From Coxiellaceae bacterium (GTDB taxonomy: Bacteria > Pseudomonadota > Gammaproteobacteria > Coxiellales > Coxiellaceae), in assembly GCA_029212885.1 (NCBI GenBank), contig JARGPC010000009.1:1-64000 (forward strand): a DNA stretch of 64,000 nucleotides. The letters are read 5' to 3'. The notes beneath the pieces are model-generated. The model searched no databases. It worked only from the letters and a program-made list of their open reading frames with translations, and had not been told where the DNA came from. This document shows positions 55,839-64,000 of the stretch, piece after piece; position 1 is the first letter of the stretch; each line of letters begins with the position of its first letter. The position numbers were made by a program, and so were the translations under genes.

Positions 55839-57917
55839 GTGAATAAAATAACAAAAACATTTCAATATGGTGACCATGCGGTGACCATGGAGACGGGTCG
55901 CATTGCTCGTCAAGCCAGCGGCGCTGTTGCCGTGACTGTGGGTGATACCATGGTATTAGTGACTGTTGTTGGTAAAAAAGAAGCCAAAGAAGGCATGAGC
56001 TTTTTCCCATTAACGGTTAACTACCAAGAAAAATTCTATGCTGCCGGTAAAGTGCCTGGTGGTTACTTTAAGCGTGAAGCACGCCCAACTGAACGTGAAA
56101 CATTAATCTGTCGTTTAATTGATCGTCCGATCCGTCCGTTGTTCCCAGAAGGGTTCAAAAATGACGTGCAAGTGGTTGCCACAGTAATGTCATATGATCC
56201 TGAAGTGCAAACCGATATCGTAGCAATGATTGGTACGTCGGCTGCATTAGCAGTGTCTGGTATCCCATTTGCTGGCCCTATTGGTGCGGCACGTGTTGGT
56301 TATAAAGACGGTGAATACCTATTAAACATGAATGAAGAAGTGGCTGCTGAGTCAGATCTTGATTTAGTGGTAGCTGGTACTAAAGACGCTGTGTTAATGG
56401 TGGAATCAGAAGCGACTGGCTTAACAGAAGACGTGATGTTAGGTGCGGTGATGTTTGGTCACGAGCAAATGCAAACAGCGATCCAAGCGATTAATGAACT
56501 TGCTGAAGAAGCAGGAACTACCACTTGGGATTGGTCAGCACCTGAAGCGAATGTTGACTTAGAAGCTAAAGTGAAAGCAGCAGCTGAAAGCGCATTGGTT
56601 GAGGCTTATCAAATTCAAGAGAAGCAGGCGCGCTCTGAACGTATCAGTGAATTGCGTAAGCAAGTTGAAGCTGACTTGGAAGATGTAGAGGCGGGCATTA
56701 CAGCCAGTGAAGTGGGTGATACTTTTCATGACTTAGAGAAAATCATTGTACGTGAGCGTGTATTGTCAGGTGAAAAACGTATTGATGGTCGCGATACAAC
56801 CACTGTTCGTCCGATCACTATTGATTTAGGTATCTTGCCGCGTGTTCACGGTTCAGCATTATTTACTCGTGGTGAAACACAAGCGATTGTTACTACTACT
56901 TTGGGTACTGATCGTGATGCATTGCGTATTGATAGTATTATGGGTGACAGAACAGATCCATTCTTATTGCACTATAACTTCCCTCCATACTGTGTAGGTG
57001 AAACCGGTATGATGATGGGTCCTAAGCGTCGTGAAATCGGTCATGGTAAATTGGCTAAGCGTGCGATTATGGGTGTGTTACCTGATATGGATGACTTCCC
57101 TTATACATTGCGTGTGGTTTCAGAAATTACAGAATCAAACGGTTCAAGTTCTATGGCAACTGTTTGTGGTACGAGCTTATCAATGATGGATGCAGGTGTT
57201 ACTACTAAAGCTCCGGTTGCTGGTATTGCGATGGGCTTGATCAAAGAAGGTGATCGTCATGCTGTATTGACTGATATCTTAGGTGATGAAGATCACTTAG
57301 GTGATATGGACTTTAAAGTGGCGGGTACGCACGATGGTATTACTGCACTGCAAATGGATATCAAGATTGAAGGTATTACTAAAGATATTATGCAGCAAGC
57401 TTTATCACAAGCGCGTGATGCTCGTTTGCATATCTTAGGTATTATGCAAGAAGCAATCGATAAGCCACGTGAAGATGTATCTAAACATGCGCCACGTATT
57501 TTCACTATGAAGGTTCATCCAGATAAGATTCGTGAGATCATTGGTAAAGGTGGTGCGACTATCCGTGCATTAACTGAAGAAACTAATACGACTATCGATA
57601 TTAGCGATGAAGGTGTTGTTAAAATCGCAGCTGTTAATGGTGATGAGGGTGAATTAGCGCGTCAACGCATTGAAGACATCACTGCTGATGTTGAAGTGGG
57701 TGCTATCTATGAAGGTCCAATCGTTAAATTGATGGATTTTGGTGCGTTTGTTTCATTACTACCTGGCAAGCAAGGCATGGTTCACGTCTCACAAATTTGT
57801 GAAGAGCGAGTGGAAAATATCCATGAAGTGCTGAATGAAGGTCAAATCATTCGCGTTAAGGTGATTGAGATAGACCGTCAAGGGCGTGTACGCTGCTCCA
57901 TGAAAGAAGTGGCTTAA
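55839..57917 (+). CDS. pnp: Polyribonucleotide nucleotidyltransferase
   Basis: A phosphorolytic 3'-5' exoribonuclease, core of the degradosome. The 692 residues start at a GTG, with AGAGGA upstream. Two RNase PH domains ([25 protein letters not shown] and [37 protein letters not shown]) are joined by a helical domain. The C-terminus carries a KH domain ([19 protein letters not shown]) and an S1 domain ([34 protein letters not shown]). The protein is nearly complete, though the tail after S1 is short. Its stop codon lies inside a long inverted repeat. Confidence 0.98.
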   Translation: MNKITKTFQYGDHAVTMETGRIARQASGAVAVTVGDTMVLVTVVGKKEAKEGMSFFPLTVNYQEKFYAAGKVPGGYFKREARPTERETLICRLIDRPIRPLFPEGFKNDVQVVATVMSYDPEVQTDIVAMIGTSAALAVSGIPFAGPIGAARVGYKDGEYLLNMNEEVAAESDLDLVVAGTKDAVLMVESEATGLTEDVMLGAVMFGHEQMQTAIQAINELAEEAGTTTWDWSAPEANVDLEAKVKAAAESALVEAYQIQEKQARSERISELRKQVEADLEDVEAGITASEVGDTFHDLEKIIVRERVLSGEKRIDGRDTTTVRPITIDLGILPRVHGSALFTRGETQAIVTTTLGTDRDALRIDSIMGDRTDPFLLHYNFPPYCVGETGMMMGPKRREIGHGKLAKRAIMGVLPDMDDFPYTLRVVSEITESNGSSSMATVCGTSLSMMDAGVTTKAPVAGIAMGLIKEGDRHAVLTDILGDEDHLGDMDFKVAGTHDGITALQMDIKIEGITKDIMQQALSQARDARLHILGIMQEAIDKPREDVSKHAPRIFTMKVHPDKIREIIGKGGATIRALTEETNTTIDISDEGVVKIAAVNGDEGELARQRIEDITADVEVGAIYEGPIVKLMDFGAFVSLLPGKQGMVHVSQICEERVENIHEVLNEGQIIRVKVIEIDRQGRVRCSMKEVA

Positions 57918-58040
57918 AATTCCATCTTTGGGCTATCTTGAACAAAAGCCCTCCCAGAAAACTCCTCAGGTATTAGTTATACATTGCGGGTTTTCTGGGA
58001 GGGCTTTTGTCCAACCTAACCTCAAATCTGGAATTTTAAG
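57913..58040. terminator. 128-base nested palindrome after pnp
   Basis: The outer arms CTTAAAATTCCA (57913-57924) and TGGAATTTTAAG (58029-58040) are perfect complements, and so are the inner 19-base arms at 57943-57961 and 57991-58009 (CAAAAGCCCTCCCAGAAAA). Between them the flanks are partly complementary, so each arm is an imperfect 49-50 bases around a 29-base loop. The left arm includes the pnp stop codon. The inner stem with T runs at both ends can serve as a terminator in both directions for pnp and the chitinase gene. Confidence 0.8.
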
Positions 58041-58092
58041 TGGTTCGCTATACCAAGAAGACAGCCTTTATTTTGTATAAGCTTTGTAACCA

Positions 58093-59616
58093 TTAGAATG
58101 CGCCTCGGATTGCAGAAGACAAACGACTCCACAAAGATTGTTTTTGCGTTTTATTGGCAGTTTTAGCTGTCGTAAGTACATTCGGATTTATTTTAGACCC
58201 CCAATTATAATACACAATTGACTTAGTAGAGCTTGCGAGACCAGACTTAACACTTCGGACATGCCCAGATAGTGCCGTCTTAGTGAGGTCTAAATTGGCG
58301 GCCCATGTCATTATTCCACTGATAGTAATTCCCGTATTCTTGATGCCTGGATCAGTTTGCAGAAGATCCCATAAAGGTTTAACCATATGCATCGGCACAC
58401 CAGGATTACCATCCGAAGATGCAACGCCACGGTCGGCTTGACCTGTTGCAGTTTGTGCTAATACGCCGATGTTAATTTCGCTGCTGCTGCCAACAATCCC
58501 GTATAATGCCTTCAAGATGTCGGGGACGTCTTCACCTATGGTTGGCTTTGAATATCCGCTTGTGCTGTTGTTAGGGATATTGCGTGATTCTTGATCGTTA
58601 TAAAATTGCGGATTGATAAAATTGAAATAAACTTTATCTTGTGCTAGCTGCTTCAATATCTTACCTATAAAGCCATATCCACTTTTATCATGCCACGTGC
58701 AATTACTTTGCTTACAATAAATATCAGATGCACGTGGTGATATGGATAAGGTAGCCGTTTTATTGGTCTTTCTAAAATCTTCAATAGCTTTTACTGTGTT
58801 ATTGATGGTGTTTTGCACGTCGCTAGCCAGGCAGGCTTTTGACACGCCGTTGGTGCAAGAGTTGCTAGTAAGATCGCCAGTACAACCTGCTGCAAACAAT
58901 GTTTCCATATCAATATCAATGCCATCATACAGAGCTGCAGAGGATCCATCAGCTTCCAGAATCTTAATGCTTAAGATTTCTGACATTGCAGTAGTTAAGG
59001 GTATTGCGCCAGTCTTAGTGGGTGTAAGCATCGCCTTCCAGGCAGGTTGCTGTGGTAGTTTAGGTGTATTAGGACAGCCGCTGGCTGAGCCACCCATATT
59101 CCAGCCACCTATGCTCGCTAATAGTTTAACTGGAGCCTTCTTATTGAGGATTTCATTTTTTAGCTTAAACATCGTTTGTGGACCGGTTGTATGTAACGAA
59201 GTCCAATAGTTTGTGTATGTAGTTCCAGGCTGAGCTGGCGCCTGCACACCGGTATAGTTGCCACCCCAGAAGTTTTTATCTATTTCGTAAGAGTTTCCTG
59301 GTCCAGGAGCATTGGAAATGCCGCAGCACGCCTTAATTGGGTTACCTTGTCCTGGGATGCATGAACCATTTCCCCAGCAATATGGATAATTAACCCAAAA
59401 AGCATCAATCAATACGGTATAGCCAGAGCTTGATAGAGGTGTGTCTTGTGTATTAAAATACCACTCGTTGGTGCCAGCTGGGGTGAATGTGTCATCATAG
59501 CTTTGAAAGAAGCCAATGATATTTGGTGATTTTGTTGCCGCTATTGATGAAGCGGGTAAGTTCAAAGCAAATAAAGATAAACTTGCGTAACAGAGACGTA
59601 AAAAGAAAGATTTCAT
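58093..59616 (-). CDS. Secreted GH18 chitinase
   Basis: A glycoside hydrolase family 18 protein of 507 residues, likely to cleave chitin. The ATG at 59616 is set by a near-perfect GGAGGTGA just upstream. A signal peptide (cut near SIAAT) directs export. The catalytic motif DGIDIDME at 231-238 is complete, with Glu238 as the acid. LLASIGGWNMGGSASGC is the second conserved strand, and IMTWAANLDL lies near the C-terminus. Several Cys residues in the first 110 may form disulfides. There is no chitin-binding module. In Legionella a secreted chitinase aids host colonisation. It is convergent to pnp. Confidence 0.93.
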   Translation of the reverse strand: MKSFFLRLCYASLSLFALNLPASSIAATKSPNIIGFFQSYDDTFTPAGTNEWYFNTQDTPLSSSGYTVLIDAFWVNYPYCWGNGSCIPGQGNPIKACCGISNAPGPGNSYEIDKNFWGGNYTGVQAPAQPGTTYTNYWTSLHTTGPQTMFKLKNEILNKKAPVKLLASIGGWNMGGSASGCPNTPKLPQQPAWKAMLTPTKTGAIPLTTAMSEILSIKILEADGSSAALYDGIDIDMETLFAAGCTGDLTSNSCTNGVSKACLASDVQNTINNTVKAIEDFRKTNKTATLSISPRASDIYCKQSNCTWHDKSGYGFIGKILKQLAQDKVYFNFINPQFYNDQESRNIPNNSTSGYSKPTIGEDVPDILKALYGIVGSSSEINIGVLAQTATGQADRGVASSDGNPGVPMHMVKPLWDLLQTDPGIKNTGITISGIMTWAANLDLTKTALSGHVRSVKSGLASSTKSIVYYNWGSKINPNVLTTAKTANKTQKQSLWSRLSSAIRGAF

Positions 59617-59694
59617 GAAATCACCTCCAAATCCTTTTGTATGATCCATTAAAATACGTTAACAGCTAACGTCAATAACTACAATTATGATATA

Positions 59695-60792
59695 TTACAA
59701 ATAAGCCCATAGGCTTTTAATCCACATCACAAAATAAGCAAAGCCATTCCACAGCGAATGACCATCACGTAAGACAACTACGCTGCCGCTAGCACCGACG
59801 CGCAGTTCGAGTGGTTTTTGTTCGGCGCTATCGAGCGTAACACCGAAAGGAAATAATTGTTGGGCTTGGAACCAAGCGCTGTCATTGCTGTATTCCGGCA
59901 AATTACCGCTGGGTTTAATGGCTTCCACTTGCACGCCATGGCCAATGGAAGTGACGGTGGCATTATAAATATGCCCAGGATAAAGGTCTAAAGTGACTAA
60001 CGCTTTTTGCCCCATCTTGAGATTAGACAAACCATTTTCAGCGACTAAACCTTCTACCCACCAAGTGTTAGCAAGGATAAACGGTATGCGTGTTTCACCA
60101 GGTACGGCATATGTCCCTTTATGGATATACAAGTTTTCATAATATCCATCGGTCGGCGCTTTGACGCGTGTCTGATCATAGTAGTATTGCGCTAAGCGCA
60201 GTTGAGCTTGCGCCAAACGCACATGCACATTCACACCATCGATGGTTTTACCAAGGTTTTGCTTGGCTGCTTTTAATGCTAGTTTGGACTGCGCTAAGTC
60301 GGCACGTTTGATTTCCATTGCGGCTAACATGTGTTGCACATCTTGTTGTGAAACGGCGTTATCTGAATACAGTTGGTTGTAGCGTTCATAATCTTGTTTA
60401 GCTTTTATATAAGCGGCTTGTTTGGCAGCAACACCTTTTTGCAAATTACTGACTTGTAGGGTGAGGGCGGCGACACGCTCTTTGGTGAGCACTAAGGTGT
60501 TCTTTGCAATCGCAAGCTTATCGGCATAAGGGCGTGGATCGACTTCAAATAACACTTCGCCTTTGGGAACAAATTGCTGTTTTAAACTGGTGTAGCTGGC
60601 AACGATATTACCAGATACTTCTGGAGATATGCTGACCACGCGTGCGTATATAGTGGCTTTAGAACTGTAAGGTGTTAATTGATTAGCTACGACAAAGTAT
60701 AAAGCGATAATGATTAAGATGGCGATAATCCAAGAGACGATAGCGGGTGTTGATCCAAACCATCTTTTCCAAAAGCTGTGCTGTTTAGCCAT
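59695..60792 (-). CDS. HlyD/EmrA-type efflux adaptor (AaeA-like)
   Basis: This 365-residue membrane fusion protein has one N-terminal helix (IVSWIIAILIIIALYFVVANQL), the lipoyl halves (RVVSISPEVSGNIVASYTSLKQQFVPKGEVLFEVD and VKAPTDGYYENLYIHKGTYAVPGE) and a helical hairpin between them, then NTWWVEGLVAENGLSNLKMGQKALVTLDLYPGHIYNATV. The family works with MFS or FUSC partners in exporting aromatic acids or drugs. The FUSC gene lies just upstream on the same strand, so together they resemble AaeAB. AGGG lies upstream of the ATG. Confidence 0.9.
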   Translation of the reverse strand: MAKQHSFWKRWFGSTPAIVSWIIAILIIIALYFVVANQLTPYSSKATIYARVVSISPEVSGNIVASYTSLKQQFVPKGEVLFEVDPRPYADKLAIAKNTLVLTKERVAALTLQVSNLQKGVAAKQAAYIKAKQDYERYNQLYSDNAVSQQDVQHMLAAMEIKRADLAQSKLALKAAKQNLGKTIDGVNVHVRLAQAQLRLAQYYYDQTRVKAPTDGYYENLYIHKGTYAVPGETRIPFILANTWWVEGLVAENGLSNLKMGQKALVTLDLYPGHIYNATVTSIGHGVQVEAIKPSGNLPEYSNDSAWFQAQQLFPFGVTLDSAEQKPLELRVGASGSVVVLRDGHSLWNGFAYFVMWIKSLWAYL

Positions 60793-60820
60793 TATCTAAT
60801 CCCTTGTGCCAATTTTTTCA

Positions 60821-60958
60821 GGAGCTTCGCGCTAAAGCGCAAACCTCCTTCCCTTATGAGTATTTCGCCTATGCGAATCAAGTTCGCATAGACGGCGATT
60901 CAGGGGGGAAATCCCGGTTCTCCCCCTGAAAACCCCCATCGGGTAACGTGTTTCACGT
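60821..60958. repeat. Cluster of four hairpins between the FUSC and adaptor genes
   Basis: Four inverted repeats lie in a row: GCGC-TAAA-GCGC (60829-60840, extended by GGAG/CTCC); TATGCGAA/TTCGCATA (60870-60877 / 60883-60890, extended by TCGCC/GGCGA); TTCAGGGGG/CCCCCTGAA (60899-60907 / 60922-60930); and ACGTG-TTT-CACGT (60946-60958), whose last bases enter the FUSC stop. The region is G/C-rich compared with its surroundings and could be a mobile repeat or an operon-internal RNA structure. Confidence 0.6.
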
Positions 60959-62893
60959 GTTTAAACGCGAAACGCCTGATTTTTTAAACTGCGCCCAGTG
61001 TTGAAAAATATGTTCCAGGCAATAATATGTTTTGGCAGAAAATCGATCCCTAATAGTATGGCTGAGAGTTGGTTGTTTGTCAGTAGTGATGTCGTCAAAC
61101 TGCAATTGGTATTGTGCTAATATTGCTCTAACCTTGATGGTTGAATATTTATCGCTGTCTAATAAACGAGCTAACTGGCGAAGTAAGCTAACCATGCGCT
61201 GTAAGTCATAGACTTGGTCATAGGCATGTGATGTTGAGGTGAGTAAGAATCGTTGTTCATGCAGCGTTTGGTCGAGCGATGCTAAGTTTTGGTCAATAGC
61301 AGCCAGTTGGTTATTGATTTCATTTAATGATGCGTCTTTTTGATGCAATAGTTGCCAAGTGTCTTGTAGCTGATTAACAATTTTTTGAAGTAACTGTGAG
61401 ATTATCTTTTCTGGTCGATTGGGTGCAATAATGAGTACCATAGCAAAGGCAATTAAACCGCCAATAATCACACCATAAAAGCGTTCGGTCGATAGTGTAA
61501 TATTAATGGCTTTAGTGCCAGTATTGCTCAGCATAATTAAAAATAGTAGCGCGGCTTGTAAGCCTACATAGCCATAGTTTTTACTGCGTAAACTCCATGT
61601 AGCCATCCAATAAACAAAACCAGCAAAGAATAATAAATACAGTATTAACGACTGGGTACTGGCAATAATAAGTAATACAGCAAAGCCTGCTAACGAGCCA
61701 ATAATAATACCAGCAGCGCGCATCAACATTTTTAATGCTGAAGCTCCAACGTTCGGTGAGCCGGCGGTAACGATGGTAGCGATAATGGTTTGTATTCCGC
61801 CTGGTAAATGAAATAGAAATACTAATGCTAAAGATACCGCAACAGCCACTACCGTGCGTAAACCAAATAGAAATGCGGCAGGATTAAAGCCTTTTTTATG
61901 CTCGACTTGTGGGGTAGGAATAATCACATCGGTTGATTTTCCTTGCTCGGCATTGTCTAAGCGCTCAACATCATCGGCAGTTAAATTTAAATCACTCAGG
62001 CAAACCCAAACATTTCTATCTTTAATGCCGCTGATACCAAAATTAATTTCTGTCATTTGTAACTTGCGACGCATGGTTTTTATTTGGTTGGGATCTTTTA
62101 GTGCATTAATAATCGCTTGATGAGACACTTTTAAAAAGTGTTGTGCTTTAGGATTATCAATCCGCTTCATGTGCTCAATAAACGTATTGTGTTTTTTTGC
62201 AATCAGTTGTAACAAGTAGTTAATGGTTAAATGTTGCTGAAAATCCTTATCATCAAGTTCGGAGCGCGTTTGCAATAAATGACTTTTCCAATAGGTTAAT
62301 AACGACAAGTCGATTACTTTATCTTCGGTAAGGTTTCTAAAGCTTTGTCTGATGTCATTTGCTAATTTAATGGCATGTTGAGCAGCTGTATCGGCGCTGC
62401 GTATTTTATCAATAATAATGACGACTAAAACAGCGATTAATACGGTAACTGGAAATTGCCAAAAAGCGTAGACTAATTGCTTATCAGTAAATACAAAGCT
62501 AACGCCTAAAACAGTGAATATCATGGCTAAGAAATAACCATAGTGCCATCGGCTGTGGTTACCGACTTGGTACATGCAAAATAATGAAAATACAAATAAG
62601 CTGATGCAATACAGTAATTGTGAGTTAATAAATAGCGTATAACAGACTAAGCCGATAATAACACCCATGGTTACACTAATAAGGCGTTCCCATAAGATGC
62701 CATGGTTTTTGTTTTGAAACGGAAACATCAGCATGCTAATGATGACTGAAAAAGGGGCAAACCAACCAAACCAATAATGCGGGTGATAGGGGATGGCTAG
62801 TACAATGATTAAGGCTAAGGTAGCGCCGAGCATAATGCGAATCGCCATCTGACTGGCAAATTCACGTTGTAGCGTTGCAGGTTGGGTCCACAT
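60953..62893 (-). CDS. FUSC/AaeB-like efflux membrane protein
   Basis: This 646-residue protein has two clusters of five to six membrane helices. One is near the N-terminus (MLGATLALIIVLAIPYH, FGWFAPFSVIISMLMFPF, LVCYTLFINSQLLYCISLFVFSLF, VLGVSFVF, PVTVLIAVLVVIII); the other runs from about 345 to 485 (VVAVAVSLALVFLFHLPGGI...TIIATIVTAGSPNVGASALKMLMRAAGIIIGSLAGFAVLLI). The second includes the FUSC signature. A soluble domain separates them and a helical one ends the protein. With the adaptor downstream it forms an AaeAB-type pair; the substrate is unknown. Confidence 0.88.
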   Translation of the reverse strand: MWTQPATLQREFASQMAIRIMLGATLALIIVLAIPYHPHYWFGWFAPFSVIISMLMFPFQNKNHGILWERLISVTMGVIIGLVCYTLFINSQLLYCISLFVFSLFCMYQVGNHSRWHYGYFLAMIFTVLGVSFVFTDKQLVYAFWQFPVTVLIAVLVVIIIDKIRSADTAAQHAIKLANDIRQSFRNLTEDKVIDLSLLTYWKSHLLQTRSELDDKDFQQHLTINYLLQLIAKKHNTFIEHMKRIDNPKAQHFLKVSHQAIINALKDPNQIKTMRRKLQMTEINFGISGIKDRNVWVCLSDLNLTADDVERLDNAEQGKSTDVIIPTPQVEHKKGFNPAAFLFGLRTVVAVAVSLALVFLFHLPGGIQTIIATIVTAGSPNVGASALKMLMRAAGIIIGSLAGFAVLLIIASTQSLILYLLFFAGFVYWMATWSLRSKNYGYVGLQAALLFLIMLSNTGTKAINITLSTERFYGVIIGGLIAFAMVLIIAPNRPEKIISQLLQKIVNQLQDTWQLLHQKDASLNEINNQLAAIDQNLASLDQTLHEQRFLLTSTSHAYDQVYDLQRMVSLLRQLARLLDSDKYSTIKVRAILAQYQLQFDDITTDKQPTLSHTIRDRFSAKTYYCLEHIFQHWAQFKKSGVSRLNT

Positions 62894-63037
62894 GCTAATA
62901 GGTTACCTATTAAGTATCTGATAATCAAACATACTTACTCGTTCTAAAGCATTATTTTGGCCACTTAAAATACATTGCAGCTAAGATCCTTCGGTGATAA
63001 TATGCTCAACCTTATAAGACTGTGGGAGGTCGTCAGT

Positions 63038-63580
63038 ATGTCGAGTTTTGAATCGTATATTAATGATTTAACTGAAGCGGGTTTGCCACACATGCTCGAT
63101 GCAGAGCTTGAGCTATTGTTTCTTAGAGGGGCACTCTATGGTGTAAGAGAGCACTATTTAACCTGCAAGTTCTCCAAGCCAGAAGAAGAGGCGCGTGCAT
63201 CGACAATAAGTTATTCCGATAATTTGATTTCCTTATTCACTGAGCTTCGCGCGCCCTTGGCAACAGTAGCTATCGAAAAGATGCGTACGACCCTATCAAA
63301 TGCTGCCATAGGCAGTGATGCATTTAAAGATGAATTAATATGGCTTGATAGTAAAAGAAAAGACTGTGAAAAAGCATGTGAAGTTATTAGCACACTGTCA
63401 AGCTGCTATGATAAGGCTGATCCACAACCAATGATTCGAGTGACTAGCAGTACAGACTTTGTCATTATGCCACGTCGCATGTCGCCACATACGAGCTTAA
63501 GTGTTTTAACAACGCCAGGTTTGTCAGCAGATGAGAAAGCAGCTGCTGATCCAGCTAAAGCAAGGCTTCATTTAAAATAA
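63038..63580 (+). CDS. Small helical protein of unknown function
   Basis: This 180-residue protein has no family I recognise. GGGAGGT lies ten bases before the ATG at 63038, a stronger signal than any upstream in-frame start. The sequence is mostly helical and acidic in its first half (SFESYINDLTEAGLPHMLDAELELLFLRGALYGVREHY), with Cys in the middle (RKDCEKACEVISTLSSC) and a Pro/Ser-rich tail. No signal peptide or membrane segment. It lies divergent from the FUSC gene and ahead of comEC. Confidence 0.6.
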   Translation: MSSFESYINDLTEAGLPHMLDAELELLFLRGALYGVREHYLTCKFSKPEEEARASTISYSDNLISLFTELRAPLATVAIEKMRTTLSNAAIGSDAFKDELIWLDSKRKDCEKACEVISTLSSCYDKADPQPMIRVTSSTDFVIMPRRMSPHTSLSVLTTPGLSADEKAAADPAKARLHLK

Positions 63581-63719
63581 AATATTACTATAAGCTACTG
63601 GATGTGTTTCGCTAGAAGAGGCGGTGCATCGTGAGCCACCTCCCAGGCCCTAGTGATTACAACAGTATTGTTTAGCATTACATTTACCTTGAAGATAAAT
63701 CGATTTACGGAGCAGCAAC

Positions 63720-64000
63720 ATGCGACGTCGGTTTATTCTGTTGGGTATTTGCTTATTATTGATGGGTTATGGCTGGTTGCGCATCCATATGGCATTACGT
63801 TGGCAGTTGCCCACAGCTTGGATTGCTCATTCATTATCAGTGACGGGTAAAGTGATTTCCGAACCTAGCCTGCAGCAAGGGTTAATGCGATTTAAGCTAA
63901 GAACCTCAACGATTAATCGTAACCTCATACATCAAACAATACAGCTGTCATGGTTTGGGCCAAAATCCCGAGTGGCTATGGGTGAACGTTGCTATGGTGA
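63720..64000 (+). CDS. comEC: ComEC/Rec2 competence channel (3' partial)
   Basis: An open frame starts at ATG 63720 with GGAG a few bases upstream and runs off the right edge with 93 codons visible. It begins with a short membrane helix (RRRFILLGICLLLMGYGWLRI), then ALRWQLPTAWIAHSLSVTGKVISEP and LMRFKLRTSTI...IHQTIQLSWFGPKSRVAMGERCYG. This order (helix, LP, VxGxIxxxP, RFxxxx, LSW, GE) is that of the ComEC N-terminal DUF4131 domain in gammaproteobacteria. ComEC moves single-stranded DNA across the inner membrane, which fits the type IV pilus genes in the window. The identification rests on this short part. Confidence 0.72.
   Translation, partial: MRRRFILLGICLLLMGYGWLRIHMALRWQLPTAWIAHSLSVTGKVISEPSLQQGLMRFKLRTSTINRNLIHQTIQLSWFGPKSRVAMGERCYG

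Overview
The window is a moderately AT-rich stretch of a gammaproteobacterial chromosome. The mix of genes suggests a host-associated or intracellular member of the Legionellales/Coxiellales group: large ankyrin-repeat proteins of effector type, a Mip-like FKBP isomerase of 232 residues, a secreted GH18 chitinase, a full type IV pilus set, and palindromic TGTCATCCCGG...CCGGGATCCAG repeats. No rRNA or 16S-type marker is present, so the placement is an inference.

Layout. 0-10 kb: an effector-like island with a 5'-truncated ankyrin protein carrying a Gly-Ala dipeptide tract, a 1560-residue protein joining HAD-like, kinase-like, Nudix and ankyrin domains and ending in a CaaX box, a small ankyrin protein, and a protein with an NNC-type Cys/His motif. 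A DUF924 gene and a decayed gene follow. 11-21.5 kb: housekeeping genes guaB-guaA, a small membrane protein, tadA, an unknown helical protein, ppa, putA and a mip-like gene. 21.7-40.9 kb: a compact type IV pilus locus. Rightward are pilA-like, pilB, pilC, pilE-like and a PilZ gene. Leftward is one overlapping nine-gene operon: pilM, N, O, P, Q, a TPR lipoprotein (pilW/pilF), a K+ channel, an RND adaptor and an RND pump. Rightward again are five minor pilins, a DUF4124 protein and pilT. No pilD or pilY1 is seen. 40.9-51 kb: a secreted protein with about 14 propeller repeats, a membrane protein, purL, and a CHASE-GGDEF-EAL protein that ends early beside a repeat array. 51-55.4 kb: repeat-rich, with an MFS transporter, an orphan encapsulated-ferritin-like protein, ppiB and an unknown Gln/Glu-rich protein. 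55.5-64 kb: rpsO-pnp, a chitinase, an AaeA/AaeB-like efflux pair, an unknown protein and the start of comEC.

How the parts fit. The pilus genes with PilT and ComEC would support twitching and DNA uptake. The PilZ and GGDEF-EAL proteins suggest c-di-GMP input. The ankyrin proteins look like products aimed at a eukaryotic host. The observations most worth following are the CaaX-tailed multidomain ankyrin protein, six repeat arrays that all end in one complete palindrome but each have their own unit suffix, the pilus-channel-efflux operon, the orphan EncFtn, and a 128-base nested palindrome that begins at the pnp stop codon.
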